A stretch of DNA of 64,000 nucleotides, from assembly GCA_963717745.1 (NCBI GenBank), contig CAVQXJ010000024.1, positions 339,931 through 403,930 on the forward strand, given 5' to 3'. This DNA is from JACCXG01 sp963717745. Its GTDB lineage: Bacteria > Acidobacteriota > Vicinamibacteria > Vicinamibacterales > 2-12-FULL-66-21. The notes below the pieces were generated by a model. It searched no databases, was not told where the DNA came from, and saw only the letters and a program-made list of their open reading frames with translations. Positions within the stretch are counted from its first letter, which is position 1. Every line of letters starts with the position of its first letter. Positions 36,437-45,491 of this stretch are shown here, one piece after another. The position numbers and the translations under genes were made by a program.

Positions 36437-36518
36437 TCCGGAGCCAGGGAGACCCATCTGTCCTTCACGCTGAGCGACATCGTGCCCTGGGGCCGCTCGG
36501 TACGACGAGTACCTGCGC

Positions 36519-37145
36519 ATGTTCGGATTGGGCGACGCCGAGCGGCGCCTGCGGATTCTCGGTTGCGCGGATGGGCCGGCGAGTTTCAACGCGGAGGGCA
36601 CACGCCGCGGTACTCGGATCGTGTCGTGCGATCCGCTCTATCAATTCGATGCCGCGGCGATTCGTGAGCGGATCGATGCGACGTCTCTGGAAGTGCTCGA
36701 GCAGACGCGCGCGAACGCCGACGCGTTCGTGTGGAGCTCGATTTCGTCGGTCGACGAGCTCGGCGCCGTCCGGATGGCGGCGATGACGCAATTTCTCGAG
36801 GATTACGACCGGGGCCTGGCCGAGCAACGCTACCTGCCGGCGTCGCTGCCGAGCCTGCCGTTCGCCGATGCCTCGTTCGATCTCGCGCTCTGCTCGCACT
36901 TCCTGTTTCTCTACAGCGAACGGCTGGATGCCGACTTCCACGCCGCTTCCGTCCTCGAACTGTGCCGCGTGGCGCGTCAGGTCCGGATCTTCCCGCTGCT
37001 CTCGCTCGACGGACGGCGGTCGCCGTGGATCGAACCCGTCTGCGAGCGTCTCGTCGGTACTGGACACGTCGTGTCCCTGCAAACCGTTGACTATGAATTC
37101 CAGCGCGGCGGCAATCAGATGATGGAGATACGGACCTATGCGTAA
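36519..37145 (+). CDS. Methyltransferase-like protein, N terminus shifted
   Basis: 208 residues as read from the ATG at 36519. It has RLRILGCADGPASFNAE as a relaxed SAM-binding loop, RIVSCDPLYQFDAAAI, and a late FADASFDLALCSHFLFLY strand 4 with VCERLVGTGHVV near the end. It is a distant class I methyltransferase; activity uncertain. The true start is probably near 36459: another frame reads LSFTLSDIVPWGRS and joins YDEYLRMFGLGD if one base is restored near 36501. Confidence 0.65.
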   Translation: MFGLGDAERRLRILGCADGPASFNAEGTRRGTRIVSCDPLYQFDAAAIRERIDATSLEVLEQTRANADAFVWSSISSVDELGAVRMAAMTQFLEDYDRGLAEQRYLPASLPSLPFADASFDLALCSHFLFLYSERLDADFHAASVLELCRVARQVRIFPLLSLDGRRSPWIEPVCERLVGTGHVVSLQTVDYEFQRGGNQMMEIRTYA

Positions 37146-37157
37146 CCTTGCTGCTCA

Positions 37158-38420
37158 GTGCTGCTGCTGTCCGCCCTCGCCTGGCCCGCCGCCGTGGATG
37201 CCCAGGTCATCGCGATCAGCGCCGATCGGCTGATCGACGTCACGTCGGGCAAAGTCGTCCAGCAGCCGATCGTGATCGTCAGCGATGGCCGCATCACCGC
37301 AGCGGGACCGCGATCCGAGGTTCAGGTGCCGGCCGCGGCGCGGCGCCTCGATTTGCCCGGCATGACCCTCCTGCCCGGTCTCATCGACATGCACGTGCAC
37401 CTCGATAGCGATCCGTCGTACGGCGGCTACACCGGCCTCCAGTTCAACGATCGCTTCTGGTCGGTACTCACGGTTCCGCACGCGATGAAAACGCTGCAGG
37501 CCGGCTTCACCACGGTGCGGAACGTCGGCTCCGATGCCTGGAACGACGTCGGCCTCCGCCAGGCGATCGAGGAAGGCAAGGTCCAGGGTCCGCGCATCAT
37601 CAGCGCGGCCTACAGCTTCGGCGCGACCGGCGGCCATTGCGACTCCACCTATTTCCCGCCGTCGATGGAGGAGCAGAATCCCTTCAACGCCGATTCGAAC
37701 GAGGACGGCCGGCGCAGCGTGCGCCGGCTGCGCAAGTATGGCGCGCAGGTCATCAAGATCTGCGCGACCGGCGGCGTGTTCTCGCGCAACACCGAGCCGG
37801 GCGCGCAGCAGATGACCCTCGACGAGATGAAGGCGGTGGTAGACGAGGCGCACATGCAGGGCCTCAAGGTGGCGGCGCACGCCCACGGCGCCTCGGGCAT
37901 CCGCGACGCGGCGATTGCCGGGGTCGACACCATCGAACACGCCAGCCTGATCGACGACGAGGGCATTCGCGCGGTGAAGGCCCGCGGCGCGTGGCTGTCG
38001 ATGGATATCTACAACACCGAGTACACCCAGACGGAAGGCAAGAAGAACGGCGTGCTCGAGGACAATCTCCGCAAGGATCGCGAGATCGCCGAGACCCAGC
38101 GCCAGGGCTTCAAGCGCGCTCAGGCCGCCGGTGTGAAGATGGTGTTCGGCACGGATGCCGGTGTCTACCCCCACGGGGACAATGCCCGGCAGTTCCAATG
38201 GATGGTCCGCTACGGCATGACGCCGGTGCAGGCGATTCAATCGGCGACGCTGCACGCCGCGGAGGCGCTCGGCCCGCATGGCCGGGACCTCGGCGTGATC
38301 GCCGCCGGCCGGCAGGCCGATCTGATCGCCGTCGCCGGCAATCCGCTCGACGACGTGCGCCTGCTGGAGACCGTCGCGTTCGTCATGAAGGGCGGAACCG
38401 TGGTCAAGGAGCGGAAGTGA
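37158..38420 (+). CDS. Exported amidohydrolase (imidazolonepropionase/prolidase-like)
   Basis: 420 residues. The metal-dependent hydrolase core is complete: LLPGLIDMHVHLD with the HxH pair, a lysine likely to be carboxylated in QVIKICATGGV, further metal His in AAHAHGASGIRDAAIAG and DTIEHASL, and the Asp in VFGTDAGVYPHGDN. The end ADLIAVAGNPLDDVRLLE is typical. The signal region LLLSALAWPAAVDAQ starts at a GTG; an ATG at 37139 in another frame (RNLAA) may be the true start with one base wrong between them. Substrate not clear; peptidases and amide hydrolases share this group. Confidence 0.88.
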   Translation: MLLLSALAWPAAVDAQVIAISADRLIDVTSGKVVQQPIVIVSDGRITAAGPRSEVQVPAAARRLDLPGMTLLPGLIDMHVHLDSDPSYGGYTGLQFNDRFWSVLTVPHAMKTLQAGFTTVRNVGSDAWNDVGLRQAIEEGKVQGPRIISAAYSFGATGGHCDSTYFPPSMEEQNPFNADSNEDGRRSVRRLRKYGAQVIKICATGGVFSRNTEPGAQQMTLDEMKAVVDEAHMQGLKVAAHAHGASGIRDAAIAGVDTIEHASLIDDEGIRAVKARGAWLSMDIYNTEYTQTEGKKNGVLEDNLRKDREIAETQRQGFKRAQAAGVKMVFGTDAGVYPHGDNARQFQWMVRYGMTPVQAIQSATLHAAEALGPHGRDLGVIAAGRQADLIAVAGNPLDDVRLLETVAFVMKGGTVVKERK

Positions 38421-39571
38421 GAGATTCGTTGCCGCCTCCCATTCTCGTCGCGGACGAAGACAGCCTCGGTCGGCTTGTCCTGGCGCTCGTATCGCATCCG
38501 GTCGTGGCCGTCGATACCGAATCCAACAGCCTGCACGCCTACCGTGAGCGTGTATGCCTCATCCAGTTCTCCACCCCGGCCGCCGACTACATCGTCGATC
38601 CGATCAAGCTGAGGGATCTGAATTCGCTCGCGCCCTTCTTCGCCAATCCGGATCAGCAGAAGGTGTTCCACGCCGCTGAATACGACCTCATCTGCCTCAG
38701 GCGTGATTACGGCTTCGCCGTCACGAACATCTTCGACACCATGAACGCGGCGCGCACGCTCGGCTGGCCGCAGGTCGGCCTCGCCGCCATTCTCGACACC
38801 CACTTTGGCGTGACGCTGAACAAGAAGTATCAGCGTGCCGATTGGAAACGCCGTCCTCTCATGCCCGAACAGCTGGACTACGCGCGGCTTGATACCCATT
38901 ATCTGGTCGCGTTGCGCGACAGACAGCTCCAGGCGTTGACCGAGTCCGGCCACTGGCCGGAGGCGCAGGAGGAATTCGAACGCATCGCACTGCCGCGTGG
39001 CGACAGTGACAGCGCGGACTCAGCCCCGGCTTTCTGGCGCGTCAAAGGTGCCCGCGACCTCACGCCCCCGCAGGCCGCCATCCTTCAGGCCCTCTTCGCG
39101 TACCGCGAACAGCAGGCCGAGCGCCTGGATTGCCCTCCCTTCAGAGTGATGGGCGAGGCGGCGCTGCTGGAGCTCGCCCGCCGCGCCCCGCGCCAGACCG
39201 AAGACCTGCAGGGCCTGCCCGGCATGACGCCAGATCAAATCCGCCGCCACGCGCATGGCGTGTTGGACGCGATCCAACAGGGACTCCACTCTCCGGCCCC
39301 GCTCGCACCTCGGACCGATCGCGAGGCCGACGACGTGCAGGATCGGTACGATCGGCTTCACACCTGGCGCAAGGACAGGGCGAGGGCGCGCGGCGTTGAG
39401 TCGGATGTCATCCTTCCGCGCACGGCGCTCTGGGATCTGGCCCGTCGTCAACCGCGCACACCTGGCGAACTGGCGCACATCGCCGACTTCGGCCCCTGGC
39501 GGCGGGAGGCCTACGGGGAAGAGATTCTGAGGCTGCTCGCTCGCGCCGGCCCTTCGCCGGATCGCACGTGA
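38417..39571 (+). CDS. rnd: Ribonuclease D
   Basis: 384 residues from the GTG at 38417, overlapping the amidohydrolase TGA. The DEDD exonuclease core is intact: VVAVDTESNSLHAY (Asp33, Glu35), FHAAEYDLICLRRDYGF, and YARLDTHYLVALRDRQL with the last Asp. HRDC-type helical domains follow (TPPQAAILQALFAYREQQAE and ILPRTALWDLARRQPRTPGELAHI). It trims 3' ends of tRNA and other stable RNAs. Confidence 0.93.
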   Translation: MRDSLPPPILVADEDSLGRLVLALVSHPVVAVDTESNSLHAYRERVCLIQFSTPAADYIVDPIKLRDLNSLAPFFANPDQQKVFHAAEYDLICLRRDYGFAVTNIFDTMNAARTLGWPQVGLAAILDTHFGVTLNKKYQRADWKRRPLMPEQLDYARLDTHYLVALRDRQLQALTESGHWPEAQEEFERIALPRGDSDSADSAPAFWRVKGARDLTPPQAAILQALFAYREQQAERLDCPPFRVMGEAALLELARRAPRQTEDLQGLPGMTPDQIRRHAHGVLDAIQQGLHSPAPLAPRTDREADDVQDRYDRLHTWRKDRARARGVESDVILPRTALWDLARRQPRTPGELAHIADFGPWRREAYGEEILRLLARAGPSPDRT

Positions 39572-39576
39572 CGTGA

Positions 39577-40911
39577 CTAGCGCTTCGCGAGGATCCACGT
39601 CGCGATGTCGCGGATGACCTCCTCCGCGACATGGCCCGGGACCTTGTACTCGACGGGCGAGCCCGGTCCGGTGCCCGCGATGAAGAGATGGTTCAGCGTG
39701 GGATAGCTGTGGAAACGGACGTCGCGCCGCGAGCCGAGCGCCGCCTTCCATTTCGCGAACTCGGCCATCGTCACCTGATAGTCCCGTTCGCCTTGCAGGA
39801 TCAGCATCGGCGATTTCACGCGCGTCGCCGCTGACGGCGGATCGTAGCCGCGCAAATCCAGCCAGTACGACGCCGGCGCGCCGGAAATTGGGCGGTCGTT
39901 CTGTGCGTCCTCCGCTGTCAGTGCGCGCACCCGTGCAGCGATCGCCGCGGCCTGGGCGATGCCGTCCTGCTCCTGTGGCGAAATCGTCCCGTCCACCATG
40001 GCCAGATACCGCGTCTGGACTTCGATCGCCTCTTCGAGCGGACGCGCCGGACCAGCAAGGACAATCAGCCCGGCGATCGTGGGATCGGCGGTCGCGATCC
40101 GCGGGATCAGCATCCCACCGAGGCTGTGCCCGAGCACGAAGACGCGCGCGGGATCGACTCCCGGCTGGGCGCGCAGGGCCTTCACCGCCTCCAGCACGTC
40201 CTCGATCACTTCCTGCCTGACAGTGAGGGCCTTCACCGCCATGGCTTTCGCGCCGTGCACCATCGTGCGCTTGTCGTAGCGCAGCACGGCGATGCCTCGC
40301 GACGCCAGTCCCGTCGCCAGATCCTTGAATGGTTTGTTGGCGAGGATCGTCTCGTCGCGGTCGTTCGGACCGGATCCGTGGACGAGGACGACGGCCGGCC
40401 ATGGACCGGGACCGGTCGGGACGGTCAGCGTCGCTGGCAGAGCCCATTCGGATCCGATGGTGATCTCGCGTTCGGCGAAAGATGAAAGGTTGGCGTATGA
40501 CGGAACCGTGTAAGGAACGGGAGGCTTGGCGCCCGGGCGGAACCTCAGCCCCGAGATTCTGCCAGCGCTGTCGAAGGCAAACTGGACATCCGCCGTGGTC
40601 CGCTCGAACTCGCACGTGGTGATGACCATCTGCTTGTCGGCGATGCGGACGAGTCGCGGTTCCGTGCCGCAGTGTTTGAGGGCGCCGGCCTGAGTCACCA
40701 GCGCGGACCAGAGCGCCGCCAGCCGGCCGGCGGGCAGCGCCGTCATCATCTCGGGGGTGAACCGTTGCTCGACCTTCGCGAACTCGTTCGCCGCGATCGC
40801 GGCGAGCACGGCGCGGGCTTGCGGAACGACGTCTGGCAGCGTTTGCTGTGCGCTGGACTGCGATGACAGACTGGTGACGAGCATCAGCGCGGCCGTGACC
40901 AGCCAGGTCAT
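39577..40911 (-). CDS. Exported alpha/beta hydrolase with DUF3887-like N-terminal domain
   Basis: 444 residues from the ATG at 40909-40911; the frame is open to 40947. A signal peptide ends near SQSSAQ. Residues about 25-125 form an NTF2-like domain (FAKVEQRFTPEMMTALPAGRLAALW), as in DUF3887 proteins. The hydrolase part has VVLVHGSGPNDRDET, the nucleophile elbow VLGHSLGGML, the Asp in LILQGERDYQV, and the His in LNHLFIAGTGP. Such proteins are esterases or peptidases acting outside the cytoplasm. Convergent with rnd (gap 5 bases). Confidence 0.9.
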   Translation of the reverse strand: MTWLVTAALMLVTSLSSQSSAQQTLPDVVPQARAVLAAIAANEFAKVEQRFTPEMMTALPAGRLAALWSALVTQAGALKHCGTEPRLVRIADKQMVITTCEFERTTADVQFAFDSAGRISGLRFRPGAKPPVPYTVPSYANLSSFAEREITIGSEWALPATLTVPTGPGPWPAVVLVHGSGPNDRDETILANKPFKDLATGLASRGIAVLRYDKRTMVHGAKAMAVKALTVRQEVIEDVLEAVKALRAQPGVDPARVFVLGHSLGGMLIPRIATADPTIAGLIVLAGPARPLEEAIEVQTRYLAMVDGTISPQEQDGIAQAAAIAARVRALTAEDAQNDRPISGAPASYWLDLRGYDPPSAATRVKSPMLILQGERDYQVTMAEFAKWKAALGSRRDVRFHSYPTLNHLFIAGTGPGSPVEYKVPGHVAEEVIRDIATWILAKR

Positions 40912-40961
40912 CGGTCGATTGCGACAGCCGTGAGATCGCGGTTCCATTTGATCACCGTCCT

Positions 40962-41888
40962 ATGACCGACCGCAGCTGGATCGTCGAGCGGGTCGGACGG
41001 GCGGCGTTCGAGCAGCTCGCGACCGGGCTGGCAGGCGCCGATCTGCATTCGGTGCTGCTCGAGGTCATGCGGCGCCGCGCCGGGAGCCGCGCGCCGGCGG
41101 ACGTCCTGGCGCAATATCTGCGCGACCGGTTCTGCTCGCCGGCGGTCATCGATCTGCGCACGAGCCACGCGGTCGACGGGCACCTGCTCGATGCCGCGGA
41201 CGAATTCGAGGCGCTCGAGCTGTCACCGGTCGCGCCGCTCGGCGTCAGCTCGGCGGTCGCGCAGACCGGGCAGAACAGAGTGCTGTCGGCGCTGCGCATG
41301 ACCGAGGTCGTCTCGGATCCGACCAACGTCCTCGCGCTCGAGTGCGCGCGCCGGCTTCGCGCCGATCACGAGTCGCCGGTGCATCTCGCGACCAGTCAGC
41401 GGGTGGTCCGCGCGCAACCCGCCCCCAGGCTGCCGGGGTATTCGCAACACTTCCGCATCTTCGTGCTGGCCAGCGGCGGGAGGGAAGCCAAGGACCACGC
41501 GTTCACGGTGCAGACCTTCCTGATGCACATCCGCACCATGCTTCGCGCGCTCGATCGGCTGGAGCAGCATGGGTATGCGTTCGGGGCCCGGCGAGTCGAG
41601 ATCCTCACCACATCCGAGCGGCAAGCGCTCGGCGATCGCATCCAGGAATCGCTGGCGATCACCACCTGCCGGAAGCCGCTGGAACACGCCTACTACTCGG
41701 CTGGGCTCCGGTATCAGATCTGGGTCACCGCACCGGACGGTTCCGAGGTTCCGCTGATCGATGGCGGCGCCTTCGATTGGCTGGCCACGCTCGCGGCCAA
41801 CCGGCGCGCCGTGTTCATCGCCACCGGAACCGGCGCCCAGCTCATCGCTTGGCGGTTTCGGTCCGACGGGACGCAACGAGGGCACTGA
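40962..41888 (+). CDS. Unknown protein with a class II aminoacyl-tRNA-synthetase-like pattern
   Basis: 308 residues, unrecognised by name. Some stretches recall the catalytic core of HisRS/HisZ-type class II synthetases: LGVSSAVAQTGQNRVLSALR, LATSQRVVRAQ (compare motif 2), and near the end EHAYYSAGLRYQIWV followed by LIDGGAFDWLATL and AVFIATGTGAQLI (compare YYTG.vFe, GGRYD and motif 3). No anticodon-binding domain is visible. If the resemblance is real, it would be a stand-alone paralogue that may activate or bind a small molecule. This is a weak, manual comparison. Confidence 0.5.
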   Translation: MTDRSWIVERVGRAAFEQLATGLAGADLHSVLLEVMRRRAGSRAPADVLAQYLRDRFCSPAVIDLRTSHAVDGHLLDAADEFEALELSPVAPLGVSSAVAQTGQNRVLSALRMTEVVSDPTNVLALECARRLRADHESPVHLATSQRVVRAQPAPRLPGYSQHFRIFVLASGGREAKDHAFTVQTFLMHIRTMLRALDRLEQHGYAFGARRVEILTTSERQALGDRIQESLAITTCRKPLEHAYYSAGLRYQIWVTAPDGSEVPLIDGGAFDWLATLAANRRAVFIATGTGAQLIAWRFRSDGTQRGH

Positions 41889-41920
41889 AATTACCAGCTG
41901 AGCGGAGGAGAACCGGCAGC

Positions 41921-42316
41921 ATGACAGCGAGGCTTCAGAAAGCATTTGGCTACCAGGGCGACGCGATGAATCTCCCGGTGCGAGACCTGGCCGCGGCGTT
42001 GCCCTTCTACGAAACCGTGCTCGGGTTCCGCGTCCAGTCGCGGGGAGAGACGCCGCACAAAGCAGCGGTGCTCGCCCGCGATCAAATCGAGATCGGGCTC
42101 GCCGAGAACGGCGGCGATTCGTCGCAGGACGGGTGCGCGTTCCACGTGACGGAGCTCGAGTCGTTGTTCGCCGAATTCAAGTCCAACGGACTGCAGAAGG
42201 AGATCTCGGAATTCGGGATCGAGCAGCACGACGATGTCCCCTGGAGCGTGTTCTACGTCGTCGCACCGGACGGCTTGTGCTACTGGTTCGGCGAGCGGCA
42301 GGCGACTAGCGGCTAG
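41921..42316 (+). CDS. VOC family protein
   Basis: 131 residues from the ATG at 41921 (GCGGAGGAG upstream). Typical VOC order: MNLPVRDLAAALPFYETVLGF, AVLARDQIEIGLAEN, CAFHVTELESLFAEFKSNG, and the closing VVAPDGLCYWFGE in place of the usual DPDGN. Reaction not assignable. Its stop overlaps the convergent gene below by 11 bases. Confidence 0.87.
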   Translation: MTARLQKAFGYQGDAMNLPVRDLAAALPFYETVLGFRVQSRGETPHKAAVLARDQIEIGLAENGGDSSQDGCAFHVTELESLFAEFKSNGLQKEISEFGIEQHDDVPWSVFYVVAPDGLCYWFGERQATSG

Positions 42317-42761
42317 GCTTCCGCGTGGTGAGATCGATCCGGTTGAGCGGGACGTCCCAGTGCGCGACGAGCAGCTCGAAGCGGCGCTGTTCCTCTTTCG
42401 CCAGCTTCGCTCGGTCGGGATAGAGCTTGCCGACGATTTCCTCTTCGGTCGGTGCCGTGGGCCGCTTGGCCGGCTCGACGAGCTCGACGGCGAACGTCCA
42501 GTCGGCACGGCCATCGCCGTGATTCTCCGGCACGAAGGTCTTGACCGACAGGTAGTGGCCGGCCTTCTCCAGCTCCTTGAGAATCGGATAGTGATTGCGC
42601 TGAAACAGGTCGAGGAACTCGTCCTGAAAGCCCCATTTGACGGTGTAGAAGAACCAGACGGTCTTGGACTCTCCGGCCGCCTGCTGCGCCGGTGCCTGGG
42701 CGCGTGGCCCGGCGGCCGATAACAACACGATGGCGATCGCCACACTCAGACTTCGCGACAT
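42306..42761 (-). CDS. Small exported protein, unknown function
   Basis: 151 residues from the ATG at 42759-42761. A signal peptide (LSVAIAIVLLSAAGPRAQA) is followed by VWFFYTVKWGFQDEFLDLFQ and HYPILKELEKAGHYLSVKTF, then a charged C terminus (EEIVGKLYPDRAKLAKEEQ). The Trp/Phe-rich part resembles dimeric alpha/beta-barrel or ferredoxin-like domains, without catalytic motifs. Family not recognised. Confidence 0.7.
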   Translation of the reverse strand: MSRSLSVAIAIVLLSAAGPRAQAPAQQAAGESKTVWFFYTVKWGFQDEFLDLFQRNHYPILKELEKAGHYLSVKTFVPENHGDGRADWTFAVELVEPAKRPTAPTEEEIVGKLYPDRAKLAKEEQRRFELLVAHWDVPLNRIDLTTRKPSR

Positions 42762-42866
42762 GGGGTTTCTCCTCGGCCTGGATGATACGCCGGTCAGGTT
42801 GGCGGCCACACTCGGATTCGTCGTCACTAGTGAACCCGGCGGCAGGTAATACCGTCGAAGGTCCTC

Positions 42867-43409
42867 ATGACATTCGAACAGCGGCTGATGATCATGGCGG
42901 CGCTTGCCGGCGTTCTGGCGGCGGCGCTGGTGCGGCGCAAGCCGGGGTCGGCGGAGTCGCGGAATCGCGTCCCGCGGGGTGATGGTCTGGTCGCGGCGTC
43001 GCTGGCAGTCGTCTCCGTGGCGTTGCTCGCGGTCGGGGTCGTGAGCCACACCCTGCTCAGGCACATCATTCAGATTGCGCCGGTGATCGTCGCGCTGGGT
43101 CTGGTCGCCGGTCGATCGGCCTGGGGCATCAGCGCCGCGGCGCCGATCTTGTCCTTCTGGCTCATCATCATGGGCGCCATCTGGTTGTTCCTCCTTGGAC
43201 TGGCCCGGATCGTCGGCGGAACATTCACGCCAGTGGAAGTGACCCTGACCCTCGCGATCGGCGCGGCATCGGTGCTGGGGCTCGTTTCGGCGTCCCGGCG
43301 CGGCGACACGCTCGCGCTGTTACCCCGGCTCGGCACGATCGGGGCGTTCGCGGTGCTGCAGTTCGGCGCGTTGTGGGTCAGCATGCAGCCCTTTGCGGCA
43401 TCGCGTTAG
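42867..43409 (+). CDS. Membrane protein, unknown function
   Basis: 180 residues with about six hydrophobic segments (8-22, 42-62, 66-80, 88-112, 122-140 and 152-172). A basic loop RRKPGSAESRNRVPRGD follows helix 1. The compact, loop-poor layout suggests a small transporter-like or structural protein, but no family is recognised. It ends 12 bases before the next methyltransferase start. Confidence 0.62.
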   Translation: MTFEQRLMIMAALAGVLAAALVRRKPGSAESRNRVPRGDGLVAASLAVVSVALLAVGVVSHTLLRHIIQIAPVIVALGLVAGRSAWGISAAAPILSFWLIIMGAIWLFLLGLARIVGGTFTPVEVTLTLAIGAASVLGLVSASRRGDTLALLPRLGTIGAFAVLQFGALWVSMQPFAASR

Positions 43410-43420
43410 TCTTAGTGCCG

Positions 43421-44290
43421 ATGGACCGATTGTTCACGTCCGACCGATTTCCGCGCTCATCGCAATACGCCCCGGAGTGGATCGTCGCCGGGGTCGGCGG
43501 CGGCGCCCATTCCCTGTGGCTGACCGAGTGGCTCACCGAGGCCATGGACCTGCGGCCCGGCATGCGAGTGCTGGATCTGGGGTGTGGCCGCGGCGCCTCG
43601 TCTGTCTTCCTGCGGCGGGAGTTCGGCGTGCAGGTCTGGGCGACCGATCTCTGGTACAGCGCCGCGGAGCGATTCCAGCGCATTCAGGACGCCGGAGTCG
43701 AGGACGGCGTCTATCCGATTCAGGCCGATGCGCGGGCGCTGCCGTTCGCCCCGGCATTCTTCGACGCCATCGTCAGCATCGATGCCTTTCCGTATTTCGG
43801 CACCGACGACTTGTATCTCGGGTACCTCGGTCGCTTCGTGAAGCCGGACGGCGTGATCGCGATTGCCGGCGCGGGGTTGATGCAGGAGATCGAGGGCGCG
43901 GTGCCCGAGCATCTCCGCGCCTGGTGGACGCCCGACCTGTCGTGCCTGCACTCGGCCGGCTGGTGGCGGCGGCATTGGGAGCGCAGCGGTTTCGTCGATG
44001 TCGAAGTGGCGGATACGATGCCGGAGGGATGGCGGCGATGGCTGGACTGGCACGCGGCGGTCGCGCCCGACAACCACGCCGAGATTCAGGCGGTGGCGTC
44101 TGACCAGGGGCGCTACCTCGGCTACGTTCGCAGCGTGTGCCGCCGCCGGCCGGACGCGCCCGTCCCGGAGCTGATCGCCTCGGTTCCGGTCGAGTACAAG
44201 AAAACGCCGATCCTCGCCGATGAAACCACGGCCCTCGGCGGAGTGCGCGACGAGCCCATCCGGCCCCGTTCAGGCGAGGGGCCGCAGTGA
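43421..44290 (+). CDS. Class I SAM-dependent methyltransferase
   Basis: 289 residues from the ATG at 43421; the frame is open to 43373. Motif I is VLDLGCGRGASSVFL, strand 2 ends WATDLWYSAAERF, then PIQADARALPFAPAFFDAI, VSIDAFPYFGTDDLYLGYLG and VKPDGVIAIAGAGLM. Trp-rich segments (AWWTPDLSC, GWWRRHWERSGF, WRRWLDWHAAV) match a methyltransferase group near the cyclopropane-synthase / Methyltransf_11 types. The TGA overlaps the GTG of the NHL gene. Confidence 0.87.
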   Translation: MDRLFTSDRFPRSSQYAPEWIVAGVGGGAHSLWLTEWLTEAMDLRPGMRVLDLGCGRGASSVFLRREFGVQVWATDLWYSAAERFQRIQDAGVEDGVYPIQADARALPFAPAFFDAIVSIDAFPYFGTDDLYLGYLGRFVKPDGVIAIAGAGLMQEIEGAVPEHLRAWWTPDLSCLHSAGWWRRHWERSGFVDVEVADTMPEGWRRWLDWHAAVAPDNHAEIQAVASDQGRYLGYVRSVCRRRPDAPVPELIASVPVEYKKTPILADETTALGGVRDEPIRPRSGEGPQ

Positions 44291-45345
44291 ACCGCCGCGA
44301 TCTCCTCAAGACCGTGTTCGTGCTGATGCACCGGCAGCCCGCGGCCGGCGCCGTGTCGACGCTGATCGGCACCGGGACCGCGGGCTATTCGGATCAGCAG
44401 ATCAACAATCCGTACGGCTTGGCGATCGGGCCGGATGGAGCGCTGTATTTCTGCGATCTCGACAATCAGCGGATCCGCCGGTTCGATTTCGCCACCCACC
44501 GGACCACGACGATCGCGGGCAGCGGCGTCAGAGGCTACGCCGGCGACGGAGCGCCCGCCGGGGACGCGTCGCTGAACATGCCCCACGAAATTCAGTTCGA
44601 CGCCGATGGCCATCTCTACATCGCCGAACGCGACAGCCACGTCGTTCGCCGGGTCGATGCGAAGACCAGAATCATCTCGACGGTGGCCGGCACCGGCGCG
44701 CCGGGATTCTCCGGCGACGGCGGCCCGGCGAGCCGGGCCCAGCTGCGTCAGCCGCACAGCATCGTCGTGGACACCGGCCGCCGGCGGTTACTGATTTGCG
44801 ACGTCGGCAACCATCGCATCCGCCAGGTCGACCTGGTGAGCGGCGCCATCGAGACCTTCGCCGGCACCGGCGACCGGGACATCACGCCCGATGGCGCGCC
44901 GCTCCGGGGAACGCCGTTGAACGGTCCGCGCACCATGGCATTCGATCCGTCGGGCGAGCTGTACCTGGCGCTGCGCGAGGGCAACGCGATTTACCGCATT
45001 TCAGATCGGAGCAGGACCATCCATCATGTCGCCGGGACCGGCGAATCAGGCTACGCCGGTGACCAGGGGCCGGCCCGGCTTGCGCGAATGGCGGGTCCAA
45101 AGGGACTGGCCTGGTCGCGCGGTGTCCTGTATATCGCGGACACCGAGAACCACGTGATCCGCGCGATCGATCTCCAGGCGGGTGTGATCCGAACCGTGCT
45201 CGGCACCGGACAACGGGGTGACGGCCCGGGGCCGGAGCCGCGCCGGTGCGCGCTCTCACGGCCGCACGGCGTGCTGGTCGACGGCCGCGGCCTGCTCTAC
45301 GTGGGCGACAGCGAGGCCCATCGGATTCGCGTGGTTGCGGTGTGA
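44287..45345 (+). CDS. NHL-repeat beta-propeller protein
   Basis: 352 residues, GTG start coupled to the previous stop. NHL blades recur about every 55-60 residues with the signature GTG.AGYSD...NNPYGLAIGPDGALYFCD, GDGAPAGDASLNMPHEIQFD, GDGGPASRAQLRQPHSIVVD, NGPRTMAFDPSGELYLA and AGPKGLAW. The N terminus (RRDLLKTVFVLM) is a weak export signal. Propellers of this kind bind ligands or proteins; catalytic residues are not seen. Confidence 0.87.
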   Translation: MNRRDLLKTVFVLMHRQPAAGAVSTLIGTGTAGYSDQQINNPYGLAIGPDGALYFCDLDNQRIRRFDFATHRTTTIAGSGVRGYAGDGAPAGDASLNMPHEIQFDADGHLYIAERDSHVVRRVDAKTRIISTVAGTGAPGFSGDGGPASRAQLRQPHSIVVDTGRRRLLICDVGNHRIRQVDLVSGAIETFAGTGDRDITPDGAPLRGTPLNGPRTMAFDPSGELYLALREGNAIYRISDRSRTIHHVAGTGESGYAGDQGPARLARMAGPKGLAWSRGVLYIADTENHVIRAIDLQAGVIRTVLGTGQRGDGPGPEPRRCALSRPHGVLVDGRGLLYVGDSEAHRIRVVAV

Positions 45346-45352
45346 CACGTCC

Positions 45353-45430
45353 GCGGTTCGCGGGCTTGCCGCGCCGTAGCGCGAAGCGCGAAGGCGGGTT
45401 CGCGGGCTGGCGGGTTCGAGTGAGTGACTT
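45353..45430. repeat. Short palindromic repeat between the NHL and cyclophilin genes
   Basis: Contains cgcgccgtagcgcgaagcgc followed by gaaggcgg, an imperfect palindrome of the CCGCCTTCGC...GCTACGGCGG type, flanked by repeats of gttcgcggg (also seen at 20150-20280). It resembles the in-frame element inside hrpB at 20974-21015. It may act as a transcript-end hairpin for the NHL gene. Confidence 0.55.
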
Positions 45431-45491
45431 CGACCGTGTCGGGGGGCCACCCGGGTTGGCAGCGCCGGCGTGTTCGCCGTATTCTCCTGTC

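Noticed and set aside
37637..38416. N-terminal extension of the RNase D frame into the amidohydrolase
   Set aside because: It overlaps a well-supported gene in another frame and is low-complexity Arg-rich. RNase D starts naturally at the GTG 38417.
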